Assembly (NCBI RefSeq): GCF_947503465.1
Contig: NZ_CANNDN010000001.1
Coordinates: 992,001 to 1,056,000, forward strand
DNA: 64,000 nt
Reading direction: 5' to 3'
Source of the DNA: an uncultured Tateyamaria sp.
GTDB taxonomy: Bacteria > Pseudomonadota > Alphaproteobacteria > Rhodobacterales > Rhodobacteraceae
The notes under the pieces are model-generated. The model was given only the letters and a program-made list of their open reading frames with translations, had not been told where the DNA came from and ran no database searches. Positions 25,290 through 33,384 of this stretch are shown piece after piece; within the stretch, counting starts at the first letter, position 1, and each line of letters opens with the position of its first letter. Position numbers and translations under genes: made by a program.

Positions 25290-26066
25290 CTATCCGTGGT
25301 CCTTGGAGGCATATAAGGCGATTGCCGCTGCATTTGAGACGTTGAGCGAGCCAAACCCGCCCGCCGCGTCGATTTTGACCAACGCATCGCAGGTTTCACG
25401 GGTTTTCTGGCGCAGACCGGGTCCTTCGGCCCCCAGCACCAGCGCGACGGCGCGGTCCTTTTGACCGTGCAGCGTGCTTTCGATCGTGTGCTCTGCCGCG
25501 CCGTCCAGCCCCAGCACGATGTACCCCATGCCCTGCAAGTCCACGATCGCATCCGCGAGGTTGCGGACGCGGATGTAGGGTTGCCGTTCCAGCGCGCCCG
25601 AGGCGGTCTTTGCAAGCGCGCCCGTTTCGGGGGCGGCATGGTGGCGCGTGCCAATGACGGCGGACGCGCCCAGCACTTCGGCAGAGCGCAGGATCGCGCC
25701 CACATTGTGCGGGTCGGTGACGCGGTCCAGAAGGATCAGCCGGGGCGCATCCGCCCCGATCGCGACATCCGCAAGGCTGCCCCAATCGAGCGGCTTGACC
25801 TCGAGCGCGGCGCCCTGGTGGACCGAACCGGGATCAATGGGCGGGTTGAACCTGCGCGGGTCGATCACATCAGCGGCGATGCCCGCGGTTTCGATCGCGT
25901 CCGCCAGTTTGTTCCGGGCGTTCAGCGTCACCATCAGCTGCAATTTCTCGCGGGCCGGGTTCAACAGCGCATCGCGCACCGCGTGCAGGCCAAAGAGCCA
26001 GACGGTTGTGGCGGCATCGGCCTTTTTCGCCTGCTCTTTCGCGACGACCCATTTGGGCTTTTTCAT
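25290..26066 (-). CDS. rlmB: 23S rRNA (guanosine-2'-O)-methyltransferase RlmB (SpoU family)
   Basis: A 258-residue SPOUT methyltransferase: an N-terminal substrate-binding domain (VWLFGLHAVRDAL), then the three SpoU motifs DPHNVGAILRSAE, LVLGAEGPGLR and LNVSNAAAIALY that build the trefoil knot and SAM site. It methylates G2251 of 23S rRNA. GGGAC lies upstream of the ATG at 26066. The zinc-ribbon gene follows immediately. Confidence 0.95.
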   Translation of the reverse strand: MKKPKWVVAKEQAKKADAATTVWLFGLHAVRDALLNPAREKLQLMVTLNARNKLADAIETAGIAADVIDPRRFNPPIDPGSVHQGAALEVKPLDWGSLADVAIGADAPRLILLDRVTDPHNVGAILRSAEVLGASAVIGTRHHAAPETGALAKTASGALERQPYIRVRNLADAIVDLQGMGYIVLGLDGAAEHTIESTLHGQKDRAVALVLGAEGPGLRQKTRETCDALVKIDAAGGFGSLNVSNAAAIALYASKDHG

Positions 26067-26174
26067 CTTGCGTCCCTTTGGTGGTGCGGGGGGATTTTGT
26101 GCCTTGACCCCTGATATGCGTCCCGGTAATCACGCGCTCACGCCACCCGGGCCTGAAGGTCCTAATGGCGTAGT

Positions 26175-26258
26175 GGGCGACAGGCCGCAAGGTGTGGCAG
26201 GGGACTGTAACTCCCTCGCGGAGACGCACGCCTGGTTCGATTCCAGGGTCGCCCACCA
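26175..26258 (+). tRNA. tRNA-Tyr (GTA)
   Basis: Acceptor GGGCGAC/GTCGCCC with discriminator A and encoded CCA, anticodon stem GGGGA/TCCCT around CTGTAAC (anticodon GTA), a 14-base variable arm as in bacterial tRNA-Tyr, and T-arm CCTGG/CCAGG with TTCGATT. Position 8 is not T and position 14 is not A in this fold, which is unusual. Antisense frames across this tRNA are often mis-called as proteins in roseobacter genomes, which suggests the sequence is widely conserved. Confidence 0.85.
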
Positions 26259-26343
26259 TTTCTCTTTTCCGCGCATCCGCAAGATCGAACGGATTGGTCC
26301 GTCGCGTCGCACGGGGCTGAAAGACGCGCGCAGGGCGGCCCCT

Positions 26344-26509
26344 CTCGCGCATCGGCGGTGCCGATACGCTGCCGGAACTACGCGCGCCGCCGAAGGCGGC
26401 ACGCTGGTACGGATGGGCTTGATTGACGTTACAACTTGCATCCGCACTCGCGCATCGGCATTTGCCGATACGCTGCCGGGGCGACGCGCGCCGCCCAAGG
26501 CGGCACGCT
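26344..26509. repeat. Duplicated 62-bp double-hairpin element
   Basis: Two copies, 26344-26405 and 26447-26509, share CTCGCGCATCGGC..., TGCCGATACGCTGCCGG and GCGCGCCGCC.AAGGCGGCACGCT. Each has two stems: ATCGGC/GCCGAT and GCCGCC/GGCGGC. The second copy ends inside the stop codon of the gene at 26508. They may act as terminators for the - strand puc transcript. The 40 bp between the copies hold nothing recognisable. Confidence 0.75.
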
Positions 26510-27101
26510 AGAAGGGGTTGTACAGCATCCGTTTGCCGCCCGAGATCACCGATGTGCCCGACTTGCGCGACTTCAGCAGCGGGAAAGGCAATATTTTTTG
26601 CGACATGAATGTCGTGCCGGACCAGGCCGAATTGCGCGGCTTCGGGTCCGACAGCAGCTTCCAGTGCAGCGCGCGCGATACCAGGTCGCGGTTGGCATTG
26701 GCGCGTGGGTTCATGTCGCTGGACAGGAACCGCGGGTGATGCGTCATCACGCTGAGGCCGATGAACAGGTCGCGGTCCATCTGTTCCGAGATGTGGCGGT
26801 TTTCCTCTGTCCCCGGCACGCGGGTCGAGGTGACGCTGTCTGCGGCCGTCATGGCGGCGCGGGCGGCACCGAACGGAGTGACCGGGGCGCGGACAACCAT
26901 GAGGGCCATGTCACCTGACAATGCCCCGGCAAAGGCGTTGGCCGATGCCTCGTCCACGCGCGCCTCCATCAAGGTCTCGGCGCTGGTGCCTGCGGGAAAC
27001 ACATCCATCGTGTCCTCTGGAAATCCCTTCGATTGAAGGGTTGAGGTGATGCGCTTGGCGGTTGCGTCATCGGCGTAGAGCCGGGTGATTACGGTGGTCA
27101 T
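26508..27101 (-). CDS. Conserved hypothetical protein at the end of the puc operon
   Basis: A 197-residue protein overlapping the pucC stop by ATGA. Residues 1-90 look like a small ferredoxin-like alpha/beta fold (TTVITRLYADDATAKRITSTL, then LMVVRAPVTPFGAA), reminiscent of stress-induced YflT-type modules. The C-terminal half is basic and low in predicted structure, with several Pro/Asn-rich turns and KRMLYNPF at the end. No catalytic motif is visible. Its position suggests a role in LH2 assembly or its regulation, but it is not recognisably PucD or PucE. Confidence 0.7.
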   Translation of the reverse strand: MTTVITRLYADDATAKRITSTLQSKGFPEDTMDVFPAGTSAETLMEARVDEASANAFAGALSGDMALMVVRAPVTPFGAARAAMTAADSVTSTRVPGTEENRHISEQMDRDLFIGLSVMTHHPRFLSSDMNPRANANRDLVSRALHWKLLSDPKPRNSAWSGTTFMSQKILPFPLLKSRKSGTSVISGGKRMLYNPF

Positions 27102-28597
27102 TGTGCTGGTCGTCCTTCCGGTCGCTTGGGTTCGCGCCGGAGATGTCCGGCCGTTGGGTGCGCACTGTGGAACAACAGGCCCTCCGATGTCCCTTGGGAC
27201 ACAGGATAGCGTGAAGCGTCTGAATTTCGAGCCCGCGCGACGATGACCGGCAAGATGACGGCCAGCGCGGCGCAGAGGATAAGAATTTCCGATGAGAAAA
27301 CAGCGAGATAGGGCGTAGCGCTGTCTGCGTCCTGCAGGGAGCGGACCAGGTCACGCACCACACCGCCAAAGGCGACCCCTGCCCCGGCCGCGGTGGCCTG
27401 TACCGCCCCCCACGCGCCAAGGGCCAGCCCCGTGCGGGACCGGGGCGCGGTCGACAATGTCGCCGTCAGCGTGCCGTGACCGAAAAGCCCCGCGCCCAGC
27501 CCCGTCAGGAAGACGCCGGTCACGAACAGGACCTGCGCATCGGACCATGCGGCCAGAATGATGGCGCCAAAGCCCGGAATGCCGGCGGCGAGCCCCAGAC
27601 CCGCCACCGGCCACGGCCCTGTGCCGCGCGACATGGTGCGCGCGGCATAGCCGAAGCCAAGCAATGTGCCCAAGGCAAGCGTGGCTGTCAGCCGCGTCGT
27701 GTCGGCCACGGACAGGTGCAGGATCTGCCCGCCATAGGGTTCAAGCACGACATCGGCCATGCCGAATGCAAAAGTGCCCAAGGCGATGAGAACCAGCAGC
27801 CGCATGACCTGTGCCTGGGCGATGAAGTCGCGCCACGCGTCCGAGAAGCTGGGGCTTGGGGCAGGCACGTGCCCTTCGGGCGTGCGCACCCGCGCCTCTT
27901 GCTTCCACAGCGCGATGCCGTTCAGCAGGACCGTCAGGACGGCAACGCCCTGGATGCACTGGATCAGGCGGCCCGGCGTGTAGTTTTCCAGGATCAGGCC
28001 AAAGACCAGCGCCGACAGGACCATGCCAAACAGCAACATGACATACATCAGGCCCACGACCTTGGGGTGGTCCTGTTCCGGGACCAGATCGGTGGCCAGC
28101 GCCAGCCCCACGGTCTGCACGATATGCAGGCCCGCCCCCACCAGCAAAAAGGCCAGCCCGGCAGATGCAAGGCCAACCCAGCGCGGCGCATCCGCCGCCT
28201 CCTGGTAGCCGGAGAGGACCAGCAGCGCGAAGGGCATGATGGCAAAGCCGCCAAATTGCAGCAGCGTGCCACGATAGATGTAGGGAAAGCGTTTGAGGCC
28301 CAGCGCCGAGTGATGGGTATCGGACTTGTACCCCACCAGCGCGCGCAGCGGTGCAAAGAGCACCGGCAGCGAAATCATCAGGGCCACCAGGCTGGCCGGG
28401 ACATTCAATTCGACGATCATGACGCGGTTGAGGGTGCCCACCAGCAGCACCAATGCCATGCCCACCGTGACCTGAAACAGGGACAGGCGCAGCAGCCGTG
28501 ACAGCGGCACCGTTTCGGTCGCAACATCTGCAAAGGGCAGATATCGCGGCGCGAGGCGCGACAGCTTGTTCAAGGCAAAGGCGTGGTATTTGAACAT
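27098..28597 (-). CDS. pucC: PucC-family LH2 assembly/bacteriochlorophyll carrier protein
   Basis: A 499-residue 12-helix membrane protein of the PucC/LhaA/Bch2 branch of the MFS. Diagnostic stretches are LPFADVATETVPLSRLLRLSLFQ, GTLNRVMIVELNVPASLV and GYKSDTHHSALGLKRFPYIY, then FAIMPFALL. PucC is needed for LH2 complex assembly. It follows pucBA, separated by a stem-loop. The start at 28597 (MFKYHAFALNKL) matches homologues; in-frame ATGs at 28618 and 28627 are alternatives, none with a good ribosome site. Confidence 0.93.
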   Translation of the reverse strand: MFKYHAFALNKLSRLAPRYLPFADVATETVPLSRLLRLSLFQVTVGMALVLLVGTLNRVMIVELNVPASLVALMISLPVLFAPLRALVGYKSDTHHSALGLKRFPYIYRGTLLQFGGFAIMPFALLVLSGYQEAADAPRWVGLASAGLAFLLVGAGLHIVQTVGLALATDLVPEQDHPKVVGLMYVMLLFGMVLSALVFGLILENYTPGRLIQCIQGVAVLTVLLNGIALWKQEARVRTPEGHVPAPSPSFSDAWRDFIAQAQVMRLLVLIALGTFAFGMADVVLEPYGGQILHLSVADTTRLTATLALGTLLGFGYAARTMSRGTGPWPVAGLGLAAGIPGFGAIILAAWSDAQVLFVTGVFLTGLGAGLFGHGTLTATLSTAPRSRTGLALGAWGAVQATAAGAGVAFGGVVRDLVRSLQDADSATPYLAVFSSEILILCAALAVILPVIVARARNSDASRYPVSQGTSEGLLFHSAHPTAGHLRREPKRPEGRPAQ

Positions 28598-28645
28598 CGC
28601 GTCAGGGGGCCGTCGCATGGACGGCATCCAAAAAGGAAGGGATCA

Positions 28646-28669
28646 GCCGATGCGGGAAACCGCACCGGC
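28646..28669 (-). promoter_or_regulatory. Intercistronic stem-loop between pucA and pucC
   Basis: Ten-base-pair stem (GCCGGTGCGG/CCGCATCGGC on the - strand, one G.U) with a TTTC loop. A comparable hairpin after pucA in R. capsulatus and R. sphaeroides protects the abundant pucBA mRNA or limits readthrough into pucC. The same role is inferred here. Confidence 0.65.
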
Positions 28670-28695
28670 CCAAGAGCGCACTGTATATAGCCCCG

Positions 28696-29034
28696 TTACT
28701 TTTCGGGGAGGAGGTGCGTTGCCCGCGCCTCTTGATCGGGTTTGAGCGTGGCCAGGGCCGTGCTGCCATCCGGCATTTCGACCATGATGACTTGGGCGCC
28801 ATCATCGGTCGTTCCGGTCAGGTACGACGCCTTCTGGATCGCCTTGTCGGTCGATGCGTCAAGCGCCGCAGTCGCGCCCGAGCCCAGCTCTTGTCCCGAC
28901 AGGAAGTCGGACACCCAGGTCGTGTTGCTTAGAACCGCAACATGTACCGCGAAAGAACCGACCGCGACGGCGCTGAGAAACAGCGGAACGCCAACGGTTG
29001 GCTTCACGACAAGCCACATTTTCGAGTTGTTCAT
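28696..29034 (-). CDS. pucA: LH2 antenna alpha subunit with long C-terminal extension
   Basis: A 112-residue light-harvesting alpha polypeptide. Residues 1-47 are a normal alpha chain: MWLVVKPTVGVPLFLSAVAVG enters the membrane helix, and His31 in VHVAVLSNTTW is the bacteriochlorophyll ligand. Residues 48-112 form an extra hydrophilic, mostly periplasmic tail that ordinary PucA (about 54 residues) lacks; extended PucA is known from Rhodovulum sulfidophilum. It begins 12 bp after pucB, as in canonical puc operons. Confidence 0.95.
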   Translation of the reverse strand: MNNSKMWLVVKPTVGVPLFLSAVAVGSFAVHVAVLSNTTWVSDFLSGQELGSGATAALDASTDKAIQKASYLTGTTDDGAQVIMVEMPDGSTALATLKPDQEARATHLLPEK

Positions 29035-29046
29035 GACGTGTCCCCC

Positions 29047-29202
29047 TTACCCGAGCCAGGGCGTTGTGATCGCCACCAGGATGTGAGCAAGAAGGGCAAT
29101 CACGCCGAAAACGCGCGTGCCGTCAATGAGATAGCTGTGGACTTCCTCAGCTTCTCTCAGGGTCAGGCCGGTTGGCCATACCTTATCAGGATCATCAGAC
29201 AT
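29047..29202 (-). CDS. pucB: LH2 antenna beta subunit
   Basis: A 51-residue light-harvesting beta polypeptide. The N-terminus is acidic (MSDDPDKVWPTGLTLREAEE); His22 in EEVHSYLIDGTR binds the B800 site and His40 in LLAHILVAITTPWLG the B850 pair. GGAGG lies 6 bases before the ATG at 29202. First gene of the puc operon, followed by pucA and pucC. Two PpsR-type operators lie 125-165 bp upstream. Confidence 0.96.
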   Translation of the reverse strand: MSDDPDKVWPTGLTLREAEEVHSYLIDGTRVFGVIALLAHILVAITTPWLG

Positions 29203-29317
29203 CAAGTGCCTCCATGTCGATGGCCGTTACTTCCAATTCAACGCCAAAGATCATGAATTCATGTGTTCGAGCGCTCTTGCTGGCGGGGTCCCAACGGCCA
29301 AGGAGGAACCCAGCCAG

Positions 29318-29323
29318 TGTCAA
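29318..29323 (-). promoter_or_regulatory. Possible puc -35 element
   Basis: TTGACA on the - strand directly adjoining the first PpsR site and oriented toward pucB. No matching -10 is convincing at 16-18 bp, as is usual for activator-dependent photosynthesis promoters. Confidence 0.35.
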
Positions 29324-29325
29324 TG

Positions 29326-29343
29326 TGTCACACTAAACTGACA
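29326..29343. promoter_or_regulatory. PpsR/CrtJ operator 1 upstream of puc
   Basis: TGT-N12-ACA (TGTCAC...CTGACA), the PpsR/CrtJ consensus for redox- and light-dependent repression of photosynthesis genes. It lies 124 bp before pucB and 25 bp (TGT to TGT) from a second site. Confidence 0.75.
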
Positions 29344-29350
29344 CAATCAA

Positions 29351-29368
29351 TGTACTGATTGCGTTACA
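29351..29368. promoter_or_regulatory. PpsR/CrtJ operator 2 upstream of puc
   Basis: TGT-N12-ACA (TGTACT...CGTTACA). Tandem sites with short spacing are typical for cooperative PpsR binding at puc and bch promoters. Confidence 0.75.
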
Positions 29369-29665
29369 CCTCGCGCAATCGACCCCGGATTTGCCCCCAA
29401 GACCATGGGCAACACCACCAGTGCTATCCGTATGTTTGCAGAAAATTGCGCCTTTTTCGGCGGTTAGCCTTCGGCAGCATGTGCCCGGGCCGATGCGGGC
29501 GACAGGTGACATTTGTGTGGAAGATCGGCAGGTTCACGCGAAATTTGATCGCCCAGCCGCGACATCCGCTGCCGCATGGCACGCCCGCCGGGCCGGACGC
29601 AGCCCCGATCACGACTTGTCCTGCGTCAAGATTCGGCAGTTTTGTGCATATGGCGCGCGGTGCCG
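29369..29665. other. Intergenic region without recognisable gene
   Basis: About 300 bp between the puc control region and the proV stop. Short open frames on both strands have no ribosome site or family resemblance. It may hold further upstream puc control elements, but I see no TGT-N12-ACA, TTGAT-N4-ATCAA or terminator here. Confidence 0.5.
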
Positions 29666-30700
29666 CTAGGACCTGCGCCCGGACGCGACCCGGGGCACAA
29701 GCGCCCGCACCAGATCGGCCATGTGCAACTGCCCGACCACGGTATCACCTTCGCACACGCGGTAGGTGTGGTTGGTGTCCCCGTCCGACAGCGCGATCAC
29801 GTCTTCCAGCGTCGCGGTGGCGGCCACGTCGCCCTGGCAGGTCTGACCGTCATGGGCGGTCATCACCGACCGGACCCGCAGCACGCGGGCGCGGTTGATG
29901 TCGCTGACAAAGTCTTCGATATAGGGGTCGGCGGGGCGCAGCAGGATGCCCTGCGGCTCGCCCTGTTGCACCACGGCGCCATCCTTGAGGATCACGAGGT
30001 GGTCGGCCAGTTTCAGCGCCTCGTCCAGATCATGGGTGATAAAGACGATGGTCTTGTGCAGTTCCTTTTGCAGTTCCAGCAGCAGGTTCTGCATGTCGGT
30101 CCGGATCAGCGGGTCGAGGGCCGAGAACGCCTCGTCCATCAGCATGATGTCGGTGTTGGCGGTCAGCGCGCGGGCGATGCCGACGCGCTGCTGCATCCCG
30201 CCCGACAGTTGCGAGGGATAGCGATCCTCGAACCCTTCAAGCCCCACGCGCGCCAGCCATTTGCGCCCCTCGCTGTCGCAGGTGGCCTTGTCCGCGCCCT
30301 GCACGCTCAGCGGCAGCTGCGCGTTTTCCAGCACCGTCTTGTGCGGCAACAGGGCGAATTTCTGGAACACCATCGACATCTGTTTCTGGCGCAAGCTGCG
30401 CAGCGCGCCCTGCCCCAGCGTCATCACGTCCTGCCCATCGACAAGGATTTCGCCCGCCGACGGGTCGATCAGGCGGTTCAGGTGCCGGATCAGCGTCGAC
30501 TTGCCCGATCCCGACAGGCCCATGATCACCGTGATCTCGCCCGGCTGCATGTCGACGTTGATGTCGCGCAGGCCCAGCACGTGTTTGTGGCGTTCCAGCA
30601 GCGTGCCCTTGTCCATGCCTGCCTTCACATGGCGGACCATGGCCGCATCGTCGGGACCAAATATCTTGTAGAGCCCGCGCAGGGACACCTTGGCGGTCAT
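29666..30700 (-). CDS. proV: Glycine betaine/proline ABC transporter ATPase
   Basis: A 344-residue ProV/OpuAA-type ATPase. Walker A GLSGSGKST at about 63-71, signature LSGGMQQR, Walker B IMLMDEAFSALD, and switch His in FITHDLDEA. The C-terminus (about 280-335) is a CBS-like module used by OpuA-type ATPases as ionic-strength sensor. AAGGAG lies eight bases before ATG 30700. It follows proW with a 3-base gap between proW stop and start codon region. Confidence 0.95.
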   Translation of the reverse strand: MTAKVSLRGLYKIFGPDDAAMVRHVKAGMDKGTLLERHKHVLGLRDINVDMQPGEITVIMGLSGSGKSTLIRHLNRLIDPSAGEILVDGQDVMTLGQGALRSLRQKQMSMVFQKFALLPHKTVLENAQLPLSVQGADKATCDSEGRKWLARVGLEGFEDRYPSQLSGGMQQRVGIARALTANTDIMLMDEAFSALDPLIRTDMQNLLLELQKELHKTIVFITHDLDEALKLADHLVILKDGAVVQQGEPQGILLRPADPYIEDFVSDINRARVLRVRSVMTAHDGQTCQGDVAATATLEDVIALSDGDTNHTYRVCEGDTVVGQLHMADLVRALVPRVASGRRS

Positions 30701-30702
30701 CG

Positions 30703-31737
30703 TCAATGCTCCTTCCGGCCGGTGTCGACACGGGCCAGGGCCGCCTTGGACACCCGGTCAAGGATCACGGCCAGCAGCACGATCCCCAGACCCGCGACAA
30801 TCCCCACGCCCAGTTCCAGGTTGCGGATGCCGCGCAGGACCAGCACGCCAAGGCCGGGGGCGGACACGAGGGACGCGATCACCACCATCGCAAGGCTCAT
30901 CATGATGGTCTGGTTCACGCCCGCCATGATGTTGGGCAGGGCCAGCGGCAACTCCACGCGGCTGAGTTTTTGCCATGCGGTCAGGCCAAAGGCGTTGGCC
31001 GCCTCGATCACGTCGCGGTCCACGAGGCGGATGCCCAGATCGGTCAACCGGATCACCGGCACGATGGCGTAAAGGATGATGGCAATGCCATAAAGCTTTG
31101 ATTCCGTGACGGAAAACAGAAAGATCAGCGGGATGAGATAGACGAAGGTCGGCAGGGTCTGCAACAGGTCGAGGATGGGCACTATGGTGCGTTGGGCGGT
31201 GTCGGATTTCGACATGCCGATGCCGATGGGCACGCCCAGCAGGACCGACAGCCCGGTGCAGACAAAGACGATGGCCAGCGTCTGCATCGCGACCTCGTAA
31301 TGGTCGATGAACCCGAAGAACAGCAGCACGGCGGCCACGAACCCGGTCACGGATTTCGACCGGCTCACCCAGTAACTCAGCAGCAACAACGCGGGGATCA
31401 TGACCCACCACGGCGCGCTCTCGAACACCCAGAGCGTGCCGTCCAGCATCCACGACAGCGGTTGCGTGATGGGATCTAGGGCGAATTTCAGCTCGGACCG
31501 GATCGACAGGAACCCCTGTTCAATCCCGGCGGTCAGATCGCGGGTCTGGCCGATGCGCCCGCAGGCCTCGTGCAGCACGTCCAGCGATGGGAAGGGCAAG
31601 CCGCCCGTCTCTGCCGCCGCGTCGTCGCCGCCCGCCTGGGCCAGAAGTTGCGCCATGGACAGGGGCGCGTCTTCCTTGCCCACATCGCACCAGTCGCGCA
31701 GGCCAAGGCCGTCAATCACCCCGTCATAGGCTGCCAT
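30703..31737 (-). CDS. proW: Glycine betaine/proline ABC transporter permease
   Basis: A 344-residue ProW-type permease. A long N-terminal soluble part precedes the first membrane segment (about 103-122). The EAA loop region (AANAFGLTAWQKLSRVELPLALPNIMAGVNQ) and LLQTLPTFVYLIP are typical. Partner of ProV and ProX for osmoprotectant import. Confidence 0.95.
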   Translation of the reverse strand: MAAYDGVIDGLGLRDWCDVGKEDAPLSMAQLLAQAGGDDAAAETGGLPFPSLDVLHEACGRIGQTRDLTAGIEQGFLSIRSELKFALDPITQPLSWMLDGTLWVFESAPWWVMIPALLLLSYWVSRSKSVTGFVAAVLLFFGFIDHYEVAMQTLAIVFVCTGLSVLLGVPIGIGMSKSDTAQRTIVPILDLLQTLPTFVYLIPLIFLFSVTESKLYGIAIILYAIVPVIRLTDLGIRLVDRDVIEAANAFGLTAWQKLSRVELPLALPNIMAGVNQTIMMSLAMVVIASLVSAPGLGVLVLRGIRNLELGVGIVAGLGIVLLAVILDRVSKAALARVDTGRKEH

Positions 31738-31774
31738 GTCGTCCCCTCACGTTTCTTGATCTTGCGCCCGGCGG

Positions 31775-31808
31775 GGCGAGGTGCGCCGGGGTCAGCCCCC
31801 GGCGCGCG
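31775..31808 (-). promoter_or_regulatory. Stem-loop between proX and proW
   Basis: GCGCCGGGG/CCCCCGGCGC with a short loop, within the 73-bp gap. Such hairpins behind a binding-protein gene usually raise its mRNA relative to downstream genes. No T-tract, so it is unlikely to be a full terminator. Confidence 0.6.
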
Positions 31809-31810
31809 CC

Positions 31811-32776
31811 TTATTGCAGCAGGGCCGACAGGTTGCCGCGCGCGTCGTCGTTCAGCCAGCTGCCCCAGACATCCTTGTAGGTCGTCAGGAAATAGACAGC
31901 CGCCTCTTCGTTGGACGCCTCGTTGGCCTCCTGCCAGGCCAGAACCTCGCCCATCTGGGCGTTGGTGAAGGTCAGGTTCTGCATCAGGGCGGCCGCTTCG
32001 GGTTCGCGGTCGACAAAGGTCTGGGTCGCCGCCGTCACCACGTTCGACACCGGATAGGACGACAGGCCGGGTGTGGCGCAGTCTTCCAGACCGTTGCAGG
32101 TGTGGGTGTCGGCGTCATAGGCGGGCATGTCGACCTGCACCATCGGGTACTTGCCCAGAACGGATGTGGGCGCCCAGTAGTAGCCGAACCACGGCTCCTT
32201 CGCCTCGTAGGCGGCGGCAATCGCGGTGGCGAGGGTTTCGCCCGACCCGTGCTGGAAGCGTTCGACGCCCGCATCGGCCAGCCCTGCGGCCTTGAAGTTG
32301 TTGTGGTTGGTGATGTCACAGCCCCAGCCCGACGGGCAATCGTGGAACCGGCCCCCGACCAGCTGCGGGTTGGCCTTGATCCCTTCAAGCGTTTTCAGCT
32401 CGGGGTGTGCTTCGGCCAGGTAATCGGGGATCCACCAGGCCTCGACCCCGCCATCGGACAGGACCTTGGACATCTCGACCAGCTTGCCCTCGTCGCGCAA
32501 CTCTTCGTAGACCTCGGTATAGCTGGTCCACAGTTCGGTCAGGATGTCAGGTTCGCCCGTTTCGGCCACGGACGCCATGGCGGGCACGGTGGTGGTGGGC
32601 ACGACGGTGACGGAACAGCCATAGCCCTGCTCCAGCAGGAACTTGGCGACGTTGGTCACGACGGCGGCGGACGCCCAGTCCATTTCGGTGATCGACACCT
32701 CGCCACAGTCGGCGGCGGCGATGGACGCAACGGACGTGCCCATCATCAAAGTGGCGGCAAATGCGAGTTTTTTCAT
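31811..32776 (-). CDS. proX: Glycine betaine/proline periplasmic binding protein
   Basis: A 321-residue OpuAC-type substrate-binding protein with a signal peptide (1-22, ending SIAAA-DCG). The aromatic-rich ligand region includes WTSYTEVYEEL, AWWIPDYL and PWFGYYWAP. First gene of proXWV, read leftward. The choice among betaine, proline and choline cannot be made from sequence alone. Confidence 0.94.
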   Translation of the reverse strand: MKKLAFAATLMMGTSVASIAAADCGEVSITEMDWASAAVVTNVAKFLLEQGYGCSVTVVPTTTVPAMASVAETGEPDILTELWTSYTEVYEELRDEGKLVEMSKVLSDGGVEAWWIPDYLAEAHPELKTLEGIKANPQLVGGRFHDCPSGWGCDITNHNNFKAAGLADAGVERFQHGSGETLATAIAAAYEAKEPWFGYYWAPTSVLGKYPMVQVDMPAYDADTHTCNGLEDCATPGLSSYPVSNVVTAATQTFVDREPEAAALMQNLTFTNAQMGEVLAWQEANEASNEEAAVYFLTTYKDVWGSWLNDDARGNLSALLQ

Positions 32777-33012
32777 GTGTTTGCTCCCTGTTCTGGCGGC
32801 ATTTTCGCAGAATATGGCCCAAGTGATAGACCCAAACGGGCCGGAACTTACAGTCCAATTTCGATCCGGGCCGCAGGATATCGGCGGGACGACGCGCGGG
32901 GCCGATCACAATTTCGCACTGTCACGCACAATGGACAGTTTTGACTTGGGTCTGACGCGGTCGGCTTGTTAGGATCATCCCGGAACGACCGAAGCCGCAA
33001 GGAAGACACGAC

Positions 33013-33384
33013 ATGGACGTGGCACAGGCCCTCGTGATGGCACTGCAAACATGGGGGATGATCGGCGCGCTTGTGGCCGCCGTTTTCCTGACGATCGGAA
33101 TTGACCGCATCGACGAAGACGCGCGCGGCGCTTATATCTTTCGCCCGCTGCTGATCCCCGGCGTGTTGCTGATCTGGCCCCTTGTGCTGTGGCGCTGGTG
33201 GCAGATCGAAACAGAACGCGCCGCCTGGGCCGCCCGCTATCGTCCGGTCCGCGCCTCTTATGGTCTGGCCGTCGCGCTGATGAGCATCGGCATCGTCGTC
33301 ATCGTGATCACCGGCCTGAGCGTGCGCCAGACCTGGCCCGCCGACGCAGCCCCTGTGCAATTGTCCGAAGGGGCCAGCCAATGA
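33013..33384 (+). CDS. Small membrane protein of the Rieske/haem operon
   Basis: A 123-residue protein with three hydrophobic segments (about 8-28, 42-62, 80-102) and a Trp/Arg-rich cytoplasmic loop (WPLVLWRWWQIETERAAW). It overlaps the next gene by ATGA. No family is recognised. Co-translation with the ferric-reductase/Rieske fusion suggests it is an assembly or structural subunit. Confidence 0.75.
   Translation: MDVAQALVMALQTWGMIGALVAAVFLTIGIDRIDEDARGAYIFRPLLIPGVLLIWPLVLWRWWQIETERAAWAARYRPVRASYGLAVALMSIGIVVIVITGLSVRQTWPADAAPVQLSEGASQ

Noticed and set aside
25870-26498. Open frames antisense to tRNA-Tyr (peptides like VGDPGIEPGVRLREG)
   Set aside because: Antisense of a tRNA and repeated in roseobacter genomes only because the tRNA is conserved.
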